Positions 37,831-50,700 of a stretch of DNA of 64,000 nt are shown piece after piece. Under the pieces are notes generated by a model. It saw only the letters and a list, made by a program, of their open reading frames with translations. It was not told the origin of the DNA and made no database searches. Numbering within the stretch: position 1 is the stretch's first letter; each line of letters opens with the position of its first letter. The position numbers and the translations under genes were made by a program. Source of the DNA: Eremothecium cymbalariae DBVPG#7215 (taxonomy: Eukaryota; Ascomycota; Saccharomycetes; Saccharomycetales; Saccharomycetaceae); contig NC_016453.1 of the NCBI RefSeq assembly GCF_000235365.1, positions 372,001-436,000 on the forward strand. Direction: 5' to 3'.

Positions 37831-38354
37831 GTTTTAATCGATTGCTTGAATATGCTGAAACCTCTTCTATGTTATGAGTGTTGGTTGTATGATAACTAGT
37901 GCTGTTCTTGAAAAATCCAATCAGATTCTGGCTGTTCCATGCTGGGCGACGACGGGAGGTCTCTGGGCAAGGCTCCCTCCCACGCGGGGCGATGTTCCAG
38001 CTCGTGATCGGTCGCCCAAGCTGAAAATCCCGTGCATGGGTCTCAGAAATTGTCGTAGGTACTCTGCGAATAGCGAAGCGCCACAAAATCTGGACATTTG
38101 TGTAGTGTGTGGGTTGATTGTACAATGTACGGATGGTGTGACTGCTCATAGTGGTCACGTGGTCGATTGCCGCCGAAGTGTCTTTTCTTTTTCTTGATCG
38201 AACTGCTATCTGATCGTCTTTACAGAACCTATATACAACGTTATATATATATATGTATATCTATGAATTATTAATTTCGAACAGTTAGATGGAGAATGAA
38301 TAAATAATGAATAAATAATGAGTAATGAATAATAAATAAGTCTCGGTAGGTGAT
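37831..38354. other. RPS21 promoter and TRM2 3' flank
   Basis: About 520 bases. The part nearest RPS21 has a locally GC-rich block (about 37930-38040) of unknown role, Rap1-like and Cbf1-type sites, and near 38290-38340 a TRM2-side run of imperfect AATAAATAATGA repeats. No gene is supported. Confidence 0.55.
38105..38161 (-). promoter_or_regulatory. Rap1-like and Cbf1-type sites upstream of RPS21
   Basis: GTGTGTGGGTT (38105-38115) and ATGTACGGATGGTGT (38125-38139), read on the other strand, resemble Rap1/RPG elements of ribosomal-protein promoters. CACGTG at 38156-38161 fits Cbf1. They lie 275-330 bp upstream of the RPS21 start. A third Rap1-like ACCCATGCAC lies at 38041-38032. Confidence 0.5.
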
Positions 38355-40133
38355 TTAAACTCTTGACAAAACGCAAACACTTTCAACATGGTGTGTTTGT
38401 GGGAAGAAATCGAAACCTCTTATGCTTTCGACTTTATACTTGGAACCTGCTGCAGTTTCCTTTAAAAAGTATTCAACGTCTCTTGCTTGAGAATTAACGT
38501 TACAAGAAATGTAAACGATACGAGCAGGATTATATTCTGCTAACTGGTTTAAGAAGACATCATCACATCCTTTCCTTGGCGGGTCAATGATGACAGAAGT
38601 TCTTGCGCACGGAGTATCTATTGAAGCAAAGATCTCTTCGGCTTTACCAACGATGAAGCTACAATTCTTGATGTTGTTTGCTTTTGCATTTTTCTCAGCA
38701 AAGGAAACACTGTCTGCAGATACTTCAACGCCTATTACCTTGTCTACACCCTTAGAAGCTGTGATGCTAAAGAGGCCTGAGCCGCAGTATGCGTCGACAA
38801 GATAGTGTGGATCTTGTGGGTTTGAGTGTGGGATTATTAGGTTTTCACGAACGTAGTCTGTAACTAAGGGAAGGATAGAATTGTTGTTTTGGAAAAACTC
38901 GCCAGCGCTGAATTGGAATGTATAGCCATTGACATATTCCGTAACGATCTGCCTTGTGTTAGTGACACAGGTTTTTACTAGTTGTTTGTTCGATTCCACA
39001 ATTTCATGGGAGATATTGTTCGTTGAGATGTCCTTGGAGCCATCATCGAGCTGTTCTTCTACCGGTTGGTCTTGATTTATAATTTTGGTGTTTTCCCTCA
39101 ACAGAATGGTAGCTCCCTTTTTGTAGTTTTTATAATTAGTTTCAAATTTGGCTCTCTCGTTCTTCATACCCTGGTTTATAATTGGCGTTCCAATGAGACA
39201 TTCTTCGATATCAATGATTGAAGCATTGCCTCCAGCCTCGACGCCTCTCCAAGAAGTTCTGCCCTTTTGACCAAAGCCCAGTGGAGGCCTAGTTTCCAAT
39301 TGCTTCATCTTTCTAGGCATGTCAAAGTGCGGCGTAAGCTTGGTTCTGTATGCAAACTGTAGTGGAGAAGCTACTGTATCATCGATAGATGGTAGGAGAC
39401 TTTCTGCGAGGAGCCTTGGCGCAAAAAATTTGTATGCGCTCGAGATGGTATCTTTCTTCAATCCAAGTTGTTGTTCATACGTTAAGAATTGATACTGGCA
39501 TCCCGAACATCTTCCGAAATATCTGCAGCTGATGAGGTCGTCATTTCTAATAGCACTAGGTTTTATGACATTCAACAAAGAGGCTTCAACGTAATGCGGA
39601 TGTGTCTTGTCCACCTTGATTGAGACCACATCACCAGGTAAAGTGAACGGAATTAACGCAATCTGTTTCTTTTCAGGATCGACTGGATTATCGATAAGAG
39701 CTAAGCCGTCACCATTAGAAGTTATTTTTATCACCTCTATATTTTGAAGCTCGCGGTTATAAGCTCGTTGAATCGTACCGTTACGAACGTCATTCAGGAT
39801 GGGCGTTACATCTGTTTCCGTCTGTTCGGGAGTTAAATTAAATTTCTTCAAAACTTCATTAATCTCAAATTTTAATACACCCAGTGGCGCAGTATCATCT
39901 ACCTTCTTGGCTTTATACTTTTTTAACTTCTTGGACTTCTTAGTTTGAACTTTAACATCCTCAACCTTTGGGGATGCAGGCCTCTTTAACTCAGTAGTGA
40001 TGGGGTCAACAGCGATGTTATTAGGAAGGGTAACAGAAACACTAGGTGTGGAATCGACAGACATAGTTCTACTGATATTTCGATAGGATCTCAATATAAA
40101 AGATACTCTGCGAGGAGTTATCCTGACTAGCAT
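38355..40133 (-). CDS. TRM2: Trm2, tRNA m5U54 methyltransferase
   Basis: A 592-residue SAM-dependent enzyme matching Trm2 (639 aa, YKR056W), which makes ribothymidine at position 54 of tRNAs. A TRAM-like region precedes a Cys cluster (CRYFGRCSGCQY). The methyltransferase domain has DAYCGSGLFSI (SAM motif I), IIDPPRKGCDD (motif IV) and the catalytic Cys in VYISCNVNSQARD. The first 23 residues (LVRITPRRVSFILRSYRNIS region) look like a mitochondrial presequence and precede a second Met (codon at 40064), so two start sites may give two locations. The promoter has PAC and RRPE motifs. Confidence 0.95.
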   Translation of the reverse strand: MLVRITPRRVSFILRSYRNISRTMSVDSTPSVSVTLPNNIAVDPITTELKRPASPKVEDVKVQTKKSKKLKKYKAKKVDDTAPLGVLKFEINEVLKKFNLTPEQTETDVTPILNDVRNGTIQRAYNRELQNIEVIKITSNGDGLALIDNPVDPEKKQIALIPFTLPGDVVSIKVDKTHPHYVEASLLNVIKPSAIRNDDLISCRYFGRCSGCQYQFLTYEQQLGLKKDTISSAYKFFAPRLLAESLLPSIDDTVASPLQFAYRTKLTPHFDMPRKMKQLETRPPLGFGQKGRTSWRGVEAGGNASIIDIEECLIGTPIINQGMKNERAKFETNYKNYKKGATILLRENTKIINQDQPVEEQLDDGSKDISTNNISHEIVESNKQLVKTCVTNTRQIVTEYVNGYTFQFSAGEFFQNNNSILPLVTDYVRENLIIPHSNPQDPHYLVDAYCGSGLFSITASKGVDKVIGVEVSADSVSFAEKNAKANNIKNCSFIVGKAEEIFASIDTPCARTSVIIDPPRKGCDDVFLNQLAEYNPARIVYISCNVNSQARDVEYFLKETAAGSKYKVESIRGFDFFPQTHHVESVCVLSRV

Positions 40134-40502
40134 ATACCCTTTCTGTAGTAAACTTATGCCAGCGATGAGTGTAGCATTTTACATTTTCGGTTTGATGAAA
40201 ATTCTAAAAATTTTCGAATGAATTTTTTTTGGAAAAAAACTACGTAGTAAATTTTAGACAAGTATAATGTGTACCTATATATGTGATTGACATTAAATTC
40301 TTAATTAATTGAAATTCCCTTTATGAATGATGATTGTGTGAATGCTGATTGCCTTTCCTAAATGCTAAGTGATTAAATATCCAGCTTTTGATGTGACACC
40401 TTTCCTGAATTTACACATATCAGCGAAATATTACATTATTTTAAAACACACTCTGTTGCCTCCCTCCCTCCATTACTATATTGCAAATATTAGAAACCAT
40501 TC
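40134..40502. other. TRM2 promoter and RHO4 3' flank
   Basis: About 370 bases between two leftward genes, with PAC and RRPE listed separately. No gene was seen. Confidence 0.55.
40162..40217. promoter_or_regulatory. PAC and RRPE motifs upstream of TRM2
   Basis: GCGATGAG (40162-40169) is an exact PAC core and AAAAATTTTCGAA (40205-40217) is RRPE-like. They lie 30-85 bp upstream of the TRM2 start, the usual arrangement for yeast ribosome- and tRNA-biogenesis genes. Confidence 0.65.
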
Positions 40503-41410
40503 TTACAGCACAATGCAGGAATGTTTTCTGACCTTTTTATAAGATTTTTTCGCTGAACTTTTTTGCTGTTTCTTCCTAAATATGGATGAAACTCCATAGC
40601 TCTTGTCCTTTAATTCGTGGAATTCATCATATAGTGCAGTGTGAATAGCAGTATTAAACACGTCAGACAAATTCTGTCTGGTTTTAGAAGAGCATTGAAG
40701 ATGGATAAATGCTCCCATTTTTTGTCCCACAAGCTCCGCGTCTGTAGGATCCACCAACATATCTAAGTCATCCAGCGCATAAAGATCACTTTTCAGTCCC
40801 ACCAACATGATCGGTGCATGCTGACAAAAATGTCTTACTTCCGGGAACCATAACTCCTCTGCATTAATAAGAGATGCTTTGTGATCCACGGCATAGCATA
40901 CCATAATAATATCTACGTCACCATATGATAGTGGTCGTAATCTGCTATATTCTTCCTGTCCCGCCGTATCCCACAATGCTAATTCTATAATCTTATCTTT
41001 CGGCCCCCGAATCTTTGTCACATAATTTTCGAATATAGTAGGAACATAATCCTCCGGAAAACTTTCCCCTGTGTGTAAGAAATCAGCAGGCAAGTCTTCC
41101 CAGTAGCACCATCTCCCACTACAACTATCTTTATCCTGTAATCAGGAGTAGCATTATCTCTTTTGCTACGTTCATAGCTAGCCACTTCACTCAAGGTCCT
41201 ACCAAAGGGAGAGGGCAATACGTCCTGTGCTTCACTGCTTACCGACAGTGAAGAACCATGCACTCCTTCTTGATAAAGGTAGGATGAAAAGTTCTTCTTC
41301 GGAGGTGCTTGTAACGTTTTAAAATCCATGGCAGCAACTTGTCTGACTGAAGCTTTCAGCTTATAAAAGGAAGGAGATCGCAGTGAATTCTGTAAGGAAA
41401 TATCTCTCAC
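40503..41410 (-). CDS. RHO4: Rho4, Rho-family GTPase (apparent frameshift)
   Basis: A Rho GTPase matching Rho4 (291 aa, YKR055W), which activates formins and supports polarised growth with Rho3. The first frame (41410 downward) gives a Ser-rich N-terminus and KIVVVGDGATGKTCLLISYTQG (P-loop, split). The next conserved block SFPEDYVPTIFENYVT continues in another frame through WDTAGQEEYSRLRPLSY, LVGLKSDL and the CIVL prenylation box to 40503. The switch falls in the homopolymer run at 41058-41069 (CCCC, TTT and AAAA on the plus strand). It is -1, or +2 if the length of the family loop is kept. Both parts are well conserved, so a sequence error or very recent mutation is likely. The start could be Met28 (41329). 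Confidence 0.9.
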
Positions 41411-41759
41411 TTTAACTCCAAATGATCAAACAATGACTTCTCTAGAAGATCCTTCTTATGGAATTCTACCTTAGTGCAACAATATGCAATAGTTGCCTGA
41501 TTTACTCTTGAGGTTACAATGTTTCAGAATGTTTCAGTTGTTGTTAATTGTCTTTATTCGTGTTTAACCGGATTCGTGCAACATTTCATTATTTGTTTAC
41601 ATGTTGAGCGAGGAGCGTCGAAACTGGAAACGCACACGAACTTCTGGATCTTTAATAGTATCTGGCAATTGAAGAACGTAATTCGCTTTAATGGCAGAGT
41701 GAGGTATAAAGTATTAGTTCATCAAGTGTATTTGAGGGATTTGGCAAGCAAGATTAGAC
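41411..41759. other. RHO4/DYN1 divergent promoter region
   Basis: About 350 bases between divergent genes. No strong consensus site or RNA gene was seen. Short overlapping frames have no support. Confidence 0.5.
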
Positions 41760-44700
41760 ATGACGGGCAGCATAAGCCAGGGTGTGGTAGACTACATTTA
41801 TGATGTGGTTAAGCTGTTTTTAAAAGTGGATTTGAAACTGGAGGCGTTTCAGGCTACCTATAGTGCAAAATTTGAAGAATGGTTGAATGATGGGAACTTG
41901 CGAACACTATTCTTGGTGAAGAATGATGATGGGGAGATCAATATTAGTGAAGATTTTGAACAGAAGGATGTAGAGGCAGTTACCAAGTCTCATGGGCGGT
42001 TACTATTGATCAAAAACCAGCCGTTTATTGAACCATCTCTGACAGCTGAGAGTCAAATTCAAGCGATTAATCTGCCTGCTCAAGCTCAGTTTGATGGTTT
42101 CAAGTCTTTTATTAATTATGGGGTTGTTACAATGTTTGATGCGCTTGTGAGTACTAATTCCAGCTTAGAGGCTAAACAAGAATCTATTAATTCTGCTCGT
42201 AGGAAGATTAAGGATCTATCATTGTCATTACAAAGCTTACAGCAGTTTATCGAGGTTCCTGATATTAGTGCTACAGCCCATCCGTTAATAAAGAAGATTA
42301 TCCTAGAAGGTGCAAGCCCAAGGAATTACAGTACGTTTATCTCAGATGAGCAGTTCTCGGATTCTCAGTTCCTTAACAGTTTGCAAAAAATTGCCAATGG
42401 ATGGATTAAATCAGCGCAAATTTTAACCAAATTGACTAGGAATATTGAAGATGGATCTGCGGCCGATGAGATTAGATTTTGGATTAACTTAGAGCAGTCA
42501 TTACTTGCATTGGAAAACAAATTTCGATTCCAGAGGTTGAGATCACTTTATCAATCTTGACTGCTGCTAAGAGATTCCATGCTACTGTGACTTTCCTATC
42601 TGATACTCGTTTAAGAGATCGCATCCTGGAAACGCAGAGTTACAACCAGATAATGAATGATTTCCCTTTAGCAGACTTAGAGTCTGCGACGTCTTTTTCG
42701 AAGCTGGGAGAAGCTATAGAAGCGATATCTACTGCTTTAAAGAAGTTAAAAATATCTACATATCCGCTACAACGGGCGGTAACTTTTGTTGAGAAGATTT
42801 CAGCGGAGCTCGATCGCAGACTACGTGAAATGCTACCAAACCTAGTAACCTCAGAATATTTGTCGTTTCAGGATGATTACAATCAATGCACTAAAATAAT
42901 AAATCAGTGGGATACATTACTAAAGGAGTTCACTTCGTTAATACGAGAGTTGATGCGCAAGCGCTCTGAGAAGTTTATCTTTATGAAAGTAGATACCCAA
43001 ACAGATAAACTCAAAGAGATATTGAACACTGTAGCAGCATTTAGAAAAAAGCATGAGGTCTTGATACACGTCCTAAAGGGAATTGGATATGATGCTTTGT
43101 CAGAAGATATTCAAAGCATTTATGAGCCAATTCACAACCAAGATCCTCTGCACGGTAATGCTAGCAAATGGGTAAACGCAGAAGCTGTTTACAACCAACG
43201 CGTAAGCCTTTTAGAAAACAAACTAGTCGATATGTTGAAGAACAAGCTAGATGATTGTAAGTCCTCAGACACTATGTTTTCTGTGTTCGAAAAGTACAGA
43301 CCTCTCATGAAACGCCCTAGAATCCAGGGCGCAGTAAGAGAATACCAACATGAATTACTAAATAATGTAAAAGAAGATCTCGAACAGATACATCAACAAC
43401 TTTCTTTACAGAAAGCCAATAAAGAGATCTCCCGTTTGCATGACATCCCCCCAGTTTCGGCATCCATTGTATGGTCTAAGCAGTTAACAAAGAAGCTCCA
43501 AAATCTAACATCTCGTCTTGGCCTGATTCTTGGTGAGGATTGGGTAAGTACCTCTGAAGGTTCACAAATATACACGGAATGTTCGGCCATTATGAAGGTA
43601 TTAAACACAGACAAACTGTTTGAATCATGGATTGTTAGCGTGTCGTCTCAAAATTTTCTTCTTGATGAGCCCATATTCAAAATATTATTTACAAATGGCG
43701 ACTATGAACTTCATGTAAATTTTGATTCGATAATTGGTTCCCTCTTCAAAGAGGTGAGAAATTTAATGTGGCTAGGATATAATGTTCCAAGTACTATTAT
43801 TAAGAATTCAAGGAGAGTTAGAAGTTTATACCCTCACGCAGTGATGATATCCGAGCTACTGCAAACATTTGTGGCTGCTGTTGAAAGTTTTCAAGATAGG
43901 CCTTATACATGGCTGTTGTTAAAGCATGAAACTGAACATATCTGGCAATTAATTTCGGCCATGATTTCCGATACTTGGGACTCTGTACCCTTATTTGAGG
44001 AGGAAGTAAATAATGATCAGTCACTTGAACTGAGAAGAGATGAACCATCTTTTTTAAGTTTAGAATCTGCAATAACTGAACTTTTGTCTAAATTTCAACA
44101 GTTGCATGGTATAGAAAAAGGACTGTTTTCTTATTTACAACAATTAAAAGTTCCTGGAAAATTAGACCTCCACAATTTGGGTATTCTAATTGCGAAAATC
44201 CAATCACTTGTAGATCAGGTAACACTTCAAGGCTTCCATAATATTTCTGGATTTGTTTTATACTTGAATGATCATATTCACACCTATCTGGTTAAGACCG
44301 TTTCCCAGATATTAGAAGAATCAGAATTATTACCCAGGAAACATTACATTGTTCAACAAGGGAAGAAAGTAACTATAACACCTAGCATTGAAGAGACAAA
44401 AATGTCTTGGATGGAAGACTTTCAAAGTACCTTATCAGTCGCAGCAAATCTCCTAAAAATCAATGATAAAAAGTTTGGTGTCTCTGAGGGTGGACCTGAA
44501 AATTTCAGTGAAATAAGAACTGATTTATGCGACTCGCTAACCATAGCTTTTTCAAGAATTGAAGGTGCTTGTAAAGATATTAGAGATCATTTTGAAAAGT
44601 GGAAAAAACTAGAACTGCTATGGTGTTTGGATGAATTAACATTGCTAGATAAAATAGAGTCGGATCTTACTGCTGCATATCAATTTTTGGTTGATTTCTT

Positions 44701-47700
44701 GGATGCTAGGAAATCAATTGATGCCCTAGACTCAGAAGTTACGGTTGGCAAAAACACAATGATAAACAATGAACAAGTGTATGTGCGTGTATCTGCGAAA
44801 TATGACAACTGGCAAAGAGTGTTGTGTGAGCGATTACTTGAAATATATATTGAACATGCTTCCGAGTTTGACAATCAATTAATTCATTCAAGGAGAATAC
44901 TAGAAACAAGTATCATAAACCTCGGATCATTATCTAAAACAACCGAGTTGATCACATATGTTGACGATATTAAGAGTAGTCTAGATGTGATGTTTGAAAA
45001 GTATTCATTACTGCAGAACACTCAGAAGTTGCTACAACGGTTGCGTTTTAAAATCCCTTCGAATTTTATTTATGCTGAACAAATTGAAAGTGATCTTGTC
45101 TCTCTTAGGGAAATTTGCCTCAGAAAGGAGGAACTGATTAACAAAAACAGGGACGCAATCTCCAAAAAATTAGAAGCTGAGCTTATCAAGGTTCAGGAGG
45201 TGGCCACGTCACTTTCAGATAGTTGGTTTAAAAAGAAGCCACTATCGATTGGAATTCAACCTAGTGAAGCACTATCAATTTTGACTACTTTTGAAGATTC
45301 GATTTCGAAATTGAATTCTGAACGTGAACTTATTAATAGAGCTGCTAAGGTTTTGCTGATTCCAATAAAGTTACAGAACATTTTGTCTTCTGTAATAGAT
45401 GAAGTCAATGATTATAAATCCGTATGGTCATCTGTCGAGGGATTGTGGAATTCGTTCAATGCAGTGTTGGCTATACAATGGTTGGACTTTGATTCTCAAT
45501 CTATTAAGCAGAAACTTGAATGTCTAATAAAGCAGTCACAAGACATGCCTTCCAAAGTCTTACAGTATAAGGTATTTCAAAATATTGCAAGTTCAATTGA
45601 AGTTACCCTGAAGTCACTTCCACTATTAAAAGCTTTAAAAGAACCATCAATTAAATCCAGACATTGGTCTATTTTATTTAAACAGCTTGGCGTATCCTAC
45701 CTAGTTTCTGGTAATATTGATGATCAAACTTTTACATTAGATGATGTACTGAAGCTTAATTTGCTACTAAACGAAGTTACTGTGAAAAAGTTGATCATTA
45801 AGGCTAGAAATGAACATGTCCTTGAATCCTCGCTGGTCCAAATGAAATCAAGATGGCAGGCAATAAAATTTGAGCAGTTTATTCATTCCAGTGGATTGGT
45901 TCTAGTGAAAGAGTGGGACCTCATATTCAGTAATTGTAATGATGATCTCAATATGATTTCCTCCATGAAAAACTCGCCATATTTTAAAGTTTTTGAACAA
46001 GAAGCTCTTGAATGGGAGGCGAAGTTATCAACCTTTTATGATATTATTCTTAGTTGGGTAGAGGTTCAGAGACAGTGGATGTATCTCTTCGGAATATTAG
46101 CTAAGAAACCTGAGATGAAAAATCTACTACCTATTGAGGCTTCGAAATTTGCATCCTTGACTACAGAGTATAGCTCACTTTTATCGAAGTTATATGGCTC
46201 TGAAATTGCGATTGATATACTCCATGTTCATAGTACGCTACCAACTTTGAAACGTATGGCGGATTCGTTGACTAAAATTCGTAAATCTTTAAACGATTTC
46301 CTAGAAACTCAAAGAAAGTTATTCCCAAGATTTTATTTTGTAGGCAATGAAGATCTTTTACAAATTATTGGTGCTGGTGAAAACTTCCATGAGCTTTCAA
46401 GGCATTTATCTAAACTATTTTCAAGTGTTTCGAATTTAATCTTTAATGGACCGGTAATCAAAGGTGTATATTCCCTGGAAGGAGAAGAGTTATTATTTTC
46501 TAAACCAGTGAGAGTCACTGTTAATTCTAAGTTAGATCAGTGGATGAATGAAGTTGATATGGAAATCAAGTTGACGATATCTTCGCTTGTAAAACAATGT
46601 ATTGAAAATTATAAAGAAGGGATACCGCTAGAAGAGCTACTTCGCAAGTATCCATTTCAGGTTCTACTATTGACTTTCCAATGCATGTGGACTAATGGGA
46701 TTGAACAGCAGATGACTACTGAAAACTTTAATTCGATTTACTCAGATATTGAACAGAAACTGTTATTGTTCTCTGGCTTGCTAGCTTCTCAATCTTCTAC
46801 ATCCGAAAAGCGGAAAATTGAGTCATTAATTGTAGAGTTGATGCATTTGAAATCCATAACAGATACGCTAAGACTAAGTACAGAAAACGAATTTAGTTTT
46901 CATTGGAACAAATCTCAGAGGTTTTATTGGGATGAAAATGCTAATGACCCATTATATAGCATTACTATTTGTCAATGTGGTGTTTCATTTCCTTATGGAT
47001 TTGAGTATATTGGAGTCCCTGAAAGATTGATATATACTCCACTATTGGACCATTGTTTCAGTGCTATGGTTCTAGCACTAAGTGAGCATATGGGTGGTTG
47101 TCCATTTGGCCCAGCGGGAACTGGTAAAACGGAGACCATTAAAGCGCTTGGTCAGAACTTTGGTAGAATGGTATTGGTATTTAACTGTGATGATTCCTTC
47201 GATTTTCAGGCAATGAGCAGATTACTGTTTGGTATTACACAAGTTGGAGCGTGGGGATGCTTTGATGAATTCAACAGATTGGAGGAAAAGATTCTAAGTG
47301 CGGTCTCAACTCAAGTTGAAGCTATTCAATCCGCTTTAGTAGCAGGTAGAACAGAAATTGAAGTTCTTGACAAGAAAGGCCCCTTAAATAGCAATACTGG
47401 TATTTTTATTACAATGAACCCAGGTTACGCTGGAAGATCTGAATTACCGGAAAACTTAAAGAAGATGTTCCGTGAATTTTCTATGATGGAGCCAAATACT
47501 TCTATCATTACAGAAGTTATTTTAACCATTTTAGGACTGGAAAATCCGAATTTGCTGGCAGAAAAAGTCGTGACTCTATTCAAGATCTTGGATGAAAAGG
47601 CATCCCCACAGAAGCACTATGATTTTGGCTTGAGAGCTTTGAAAAGTGTATTAAGGAATTGTCTGAAAATCCTTAGATCTAGGGATTATGAGATGAACTC

Positions 47701-50700
47701 TAGTCAAGTTTTGTTGCGAAGCTTGAACGAAATGGTTGTTCCCAAATTGATACCTGCAGAAGAAGCAATATTTGATGATGCCATTAGTACTTTGTTTCCT
47801 GATATAACGCTGAGACCAGTTAATCAGAAGTTATTATCTCATTTGGCATCGTATTGCGAATCTAATCAGCTAGTTGCTTCTGATACATTCATTAAAAAGT
47901 GCAACCAATTCTATGACATACAAAACAATCAGCAAGCTATTATATTAGCTGGAGCTGCCGGTACAGGGAAAACTTGTGTCTGGAAATCTGTTATTAATGC
48001 AATGAAAAGAATTGGACACAAAGAAAATATCGTGTATATTATCGATACTAAAACACTCAAAAAAGAAGAATTGTATGGAAAATTAGACCCCATTACATTT
48101 GATTGGAAAGATGGTATTTTTACAACGTTATTGCGGAAGGCATTATTAGATACTATGGGTACCTACAAAAATTCTAATATCTGGGTAGTCTTTGACAGCG
48201 ATTTGGATCCAAACTACACTGAAACTCTAAATAGTGTTCTTGATGATAACAAAGTTTTAACCCTTCCTAACGGTGAACGATTAAAAATGCCCTCTAATTT
48301 ACATATACTATTTGAAGTCCAAGATTTGAAACATGCTACTGCTGCTACTGTTAGTAGATGTGGTATGATTTGGTTTGCTGATGATACATTAACTCCTCAG
48401 GATATTCTAATTTCTTGTTTGTCAACAGAGGTTGCGAATTTGCAACAGGACTCGGATGTTCACGATAACATTATTTCTACAATTCAAGATATTTTTGCGC
48501 AATGCATTCAGGAGTCTACTTTGCAGAATGTTATTGCTGCAGCTCGTAATGCAAAACATGTAATGGGTTTGGATATTTCCAGATTTATCGAAACTACTGT
48601 TATGTTGCTATCTTCAGATATTAGGAAGAACAAGAAGCTATTATCCAGCCTGAACCAAGTTGCTTGTGTTCGGTATATTTCAAAAAGATTAGCACTTGTG
48701 CTAATATGGTGTTTCGTAGGTGATAGTGATTTATCTACAAGAGAACAATTTTCAGAGTCTATATGTGATTTGCTTGGCATAACGGATACCCCAACAGGGC
48801 CTAGAAATTTAATTGATTTTGAAGTTTCAGTGGAAACCCAAGAATGGATCCCCATCGCAGCTCAAGTTCCGAAAACTTCGCTTGAAGCTCATGAAGTCTT
48901 ATTGCCAGATATGATTATCCCAACTGTTGATACTGTAAGACATGAGTCTCTTCTCTTCGATTTATTAAACGCTGACAGGCCAGTGATTCTATGTGGGCCA
49001 CCTGGTTCTGGAAAAACTATGACTTTGTACAATACTCTGAAGAGGTCCGATAAATTTGATATTATTGGTATTAATTTTTCAAAAGATACTTCAGTTGCTT
49101 TATTGTTAAAAACTTTAGAGCAACATACTATATGTTCTCCAACGTCTAGGGGTATCATAATGCAACCCAAAGCTCATGGCAAGCAATTGGTGGTATTCTG
49201 TGATGAGATAAATCTTCCAATGCTAGATGACTATGAATCACAGCCAGTTATTCTATTTCTCCGGCAACTGATTGAGAAGGGAGGATTTTGGAACGTCAAT
49301 GAAAATAAGTGGGTCTTCACTGAGAGGATTCAAATTGTTGGAGCATGTAATCCACCTAGTCATGCTGGCAGGGTTTCACTCACATCTAGATTTACAAGAC
49401 ATGCATTTATCATTATGGTTGATTATCCAGGACGAAGCTCAATGGAACAAATTTACGAAACCTTTTACACTGCAATATTTAAATTGGCACCGCAATTAAA
49501 AGGATTTGCTACTGCTTTTACTAATGCTTCTCTTCAGGTTTACTATGATTGTAAACGTACTTATTCTGTCGACTCGCATAATCATTACATTTATTCACCA
49601 AGAGAATTAACCCGTTGGATCAGAGGCATACATTTCACCATATCTGATAGTATGCAATTAGATTTGGGCTATATGCTTGAATTATGGGCCCACGAATCTC
49701 TAAGATTATTCTCTGATAGATTAGTGGAAGATGCAGAAAAGAAAGTATTTCAGAGTATATTGCACAATGCAATATCTATTCATTTCCCTAACCAATCTAT
49801 AGGGTCTTTGGAATCATCCGAATTGCTTTTCTCAAATTGGTTATCATTAAATTATTCAAAAGTCATTAAAAATGAAATGTATTCTTTTATTAAAGAACGG
49901 CTAAAAACTTTTGCCGAAGAAGAGTTGGATACTGAATTGACTATATATGATGATATGATTGACAACATTTTGCGAATTGATAGAATACTAAAGCAAGTTC
50001 AGGGACATGGTATTTTGGTCGGCCCTAATTACAGTGGCAAGACTACTATCACAAGGTTTGTAGCATGGATGAATGGTGTAAAAGTTGTTCGACCAACAAT
50101 TCACCGTCATTTCACTATCGAAAACTTTGACGACTTTTTGAAACAGATGTTGTTAAAATGTGGTACTGGAAATGAAAAAATATGTTTAATAATTGATGAG
50201 TCTAACATTCTAGAAACTTCGTTCTTAGAAAGGATGAATACATTGTTGGCAAATTCAGATGTACCTGGTCTATTTGAGGCGGAAGAATACGAAGCATTAT
50301 TTACAAAGATTAGCCAAAGAATCTCGCAACTGGGTCTTTTATTAGATACTGAACAAGAGATGTATGACTGGTTTACAACTGAAATTTCAAGGAATCTACA
50401 TGTTATATTCAATATTAATGACCCCGATAATCAGGAGTCAACTCAATTGATTACATCGCCAGCATTATTCAATAGATGTGTCATCAATTGGATTGGTACT
50501 TGGTCTAGCAAATCTTGCTTACATGTTGCAAACGAAGTGATACAGAATATGCCATTGGATAGAGCAGATTATATACTGCCTGAGACGCTTGCTGCTAATT
50601 TAGTTATTTCGGAAAACGCTTTAGTCACCGTTAGGGATGTCGTCGCAAATTTATTAGTATTGTTCCATATGAACTACTATAAAGTTATTGGAAATACTCA

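Noticed and set aside
41018..41410. intron joining the two RHO4 frames
   Set aside because: No GTATGT-like donor or branch sequence fits, and the two frames are offset by only one or two bases at the junction.
17318..42530. programmed -1 frameshifting in LAS1, RHO4 and DYN1
   Set aside because: No shared slippery heptamer or downstream pseudoknot is evident, and known programmed shifts in yeast nuclear genes are +1. Homopolymer sequence errors explain all three more simply.
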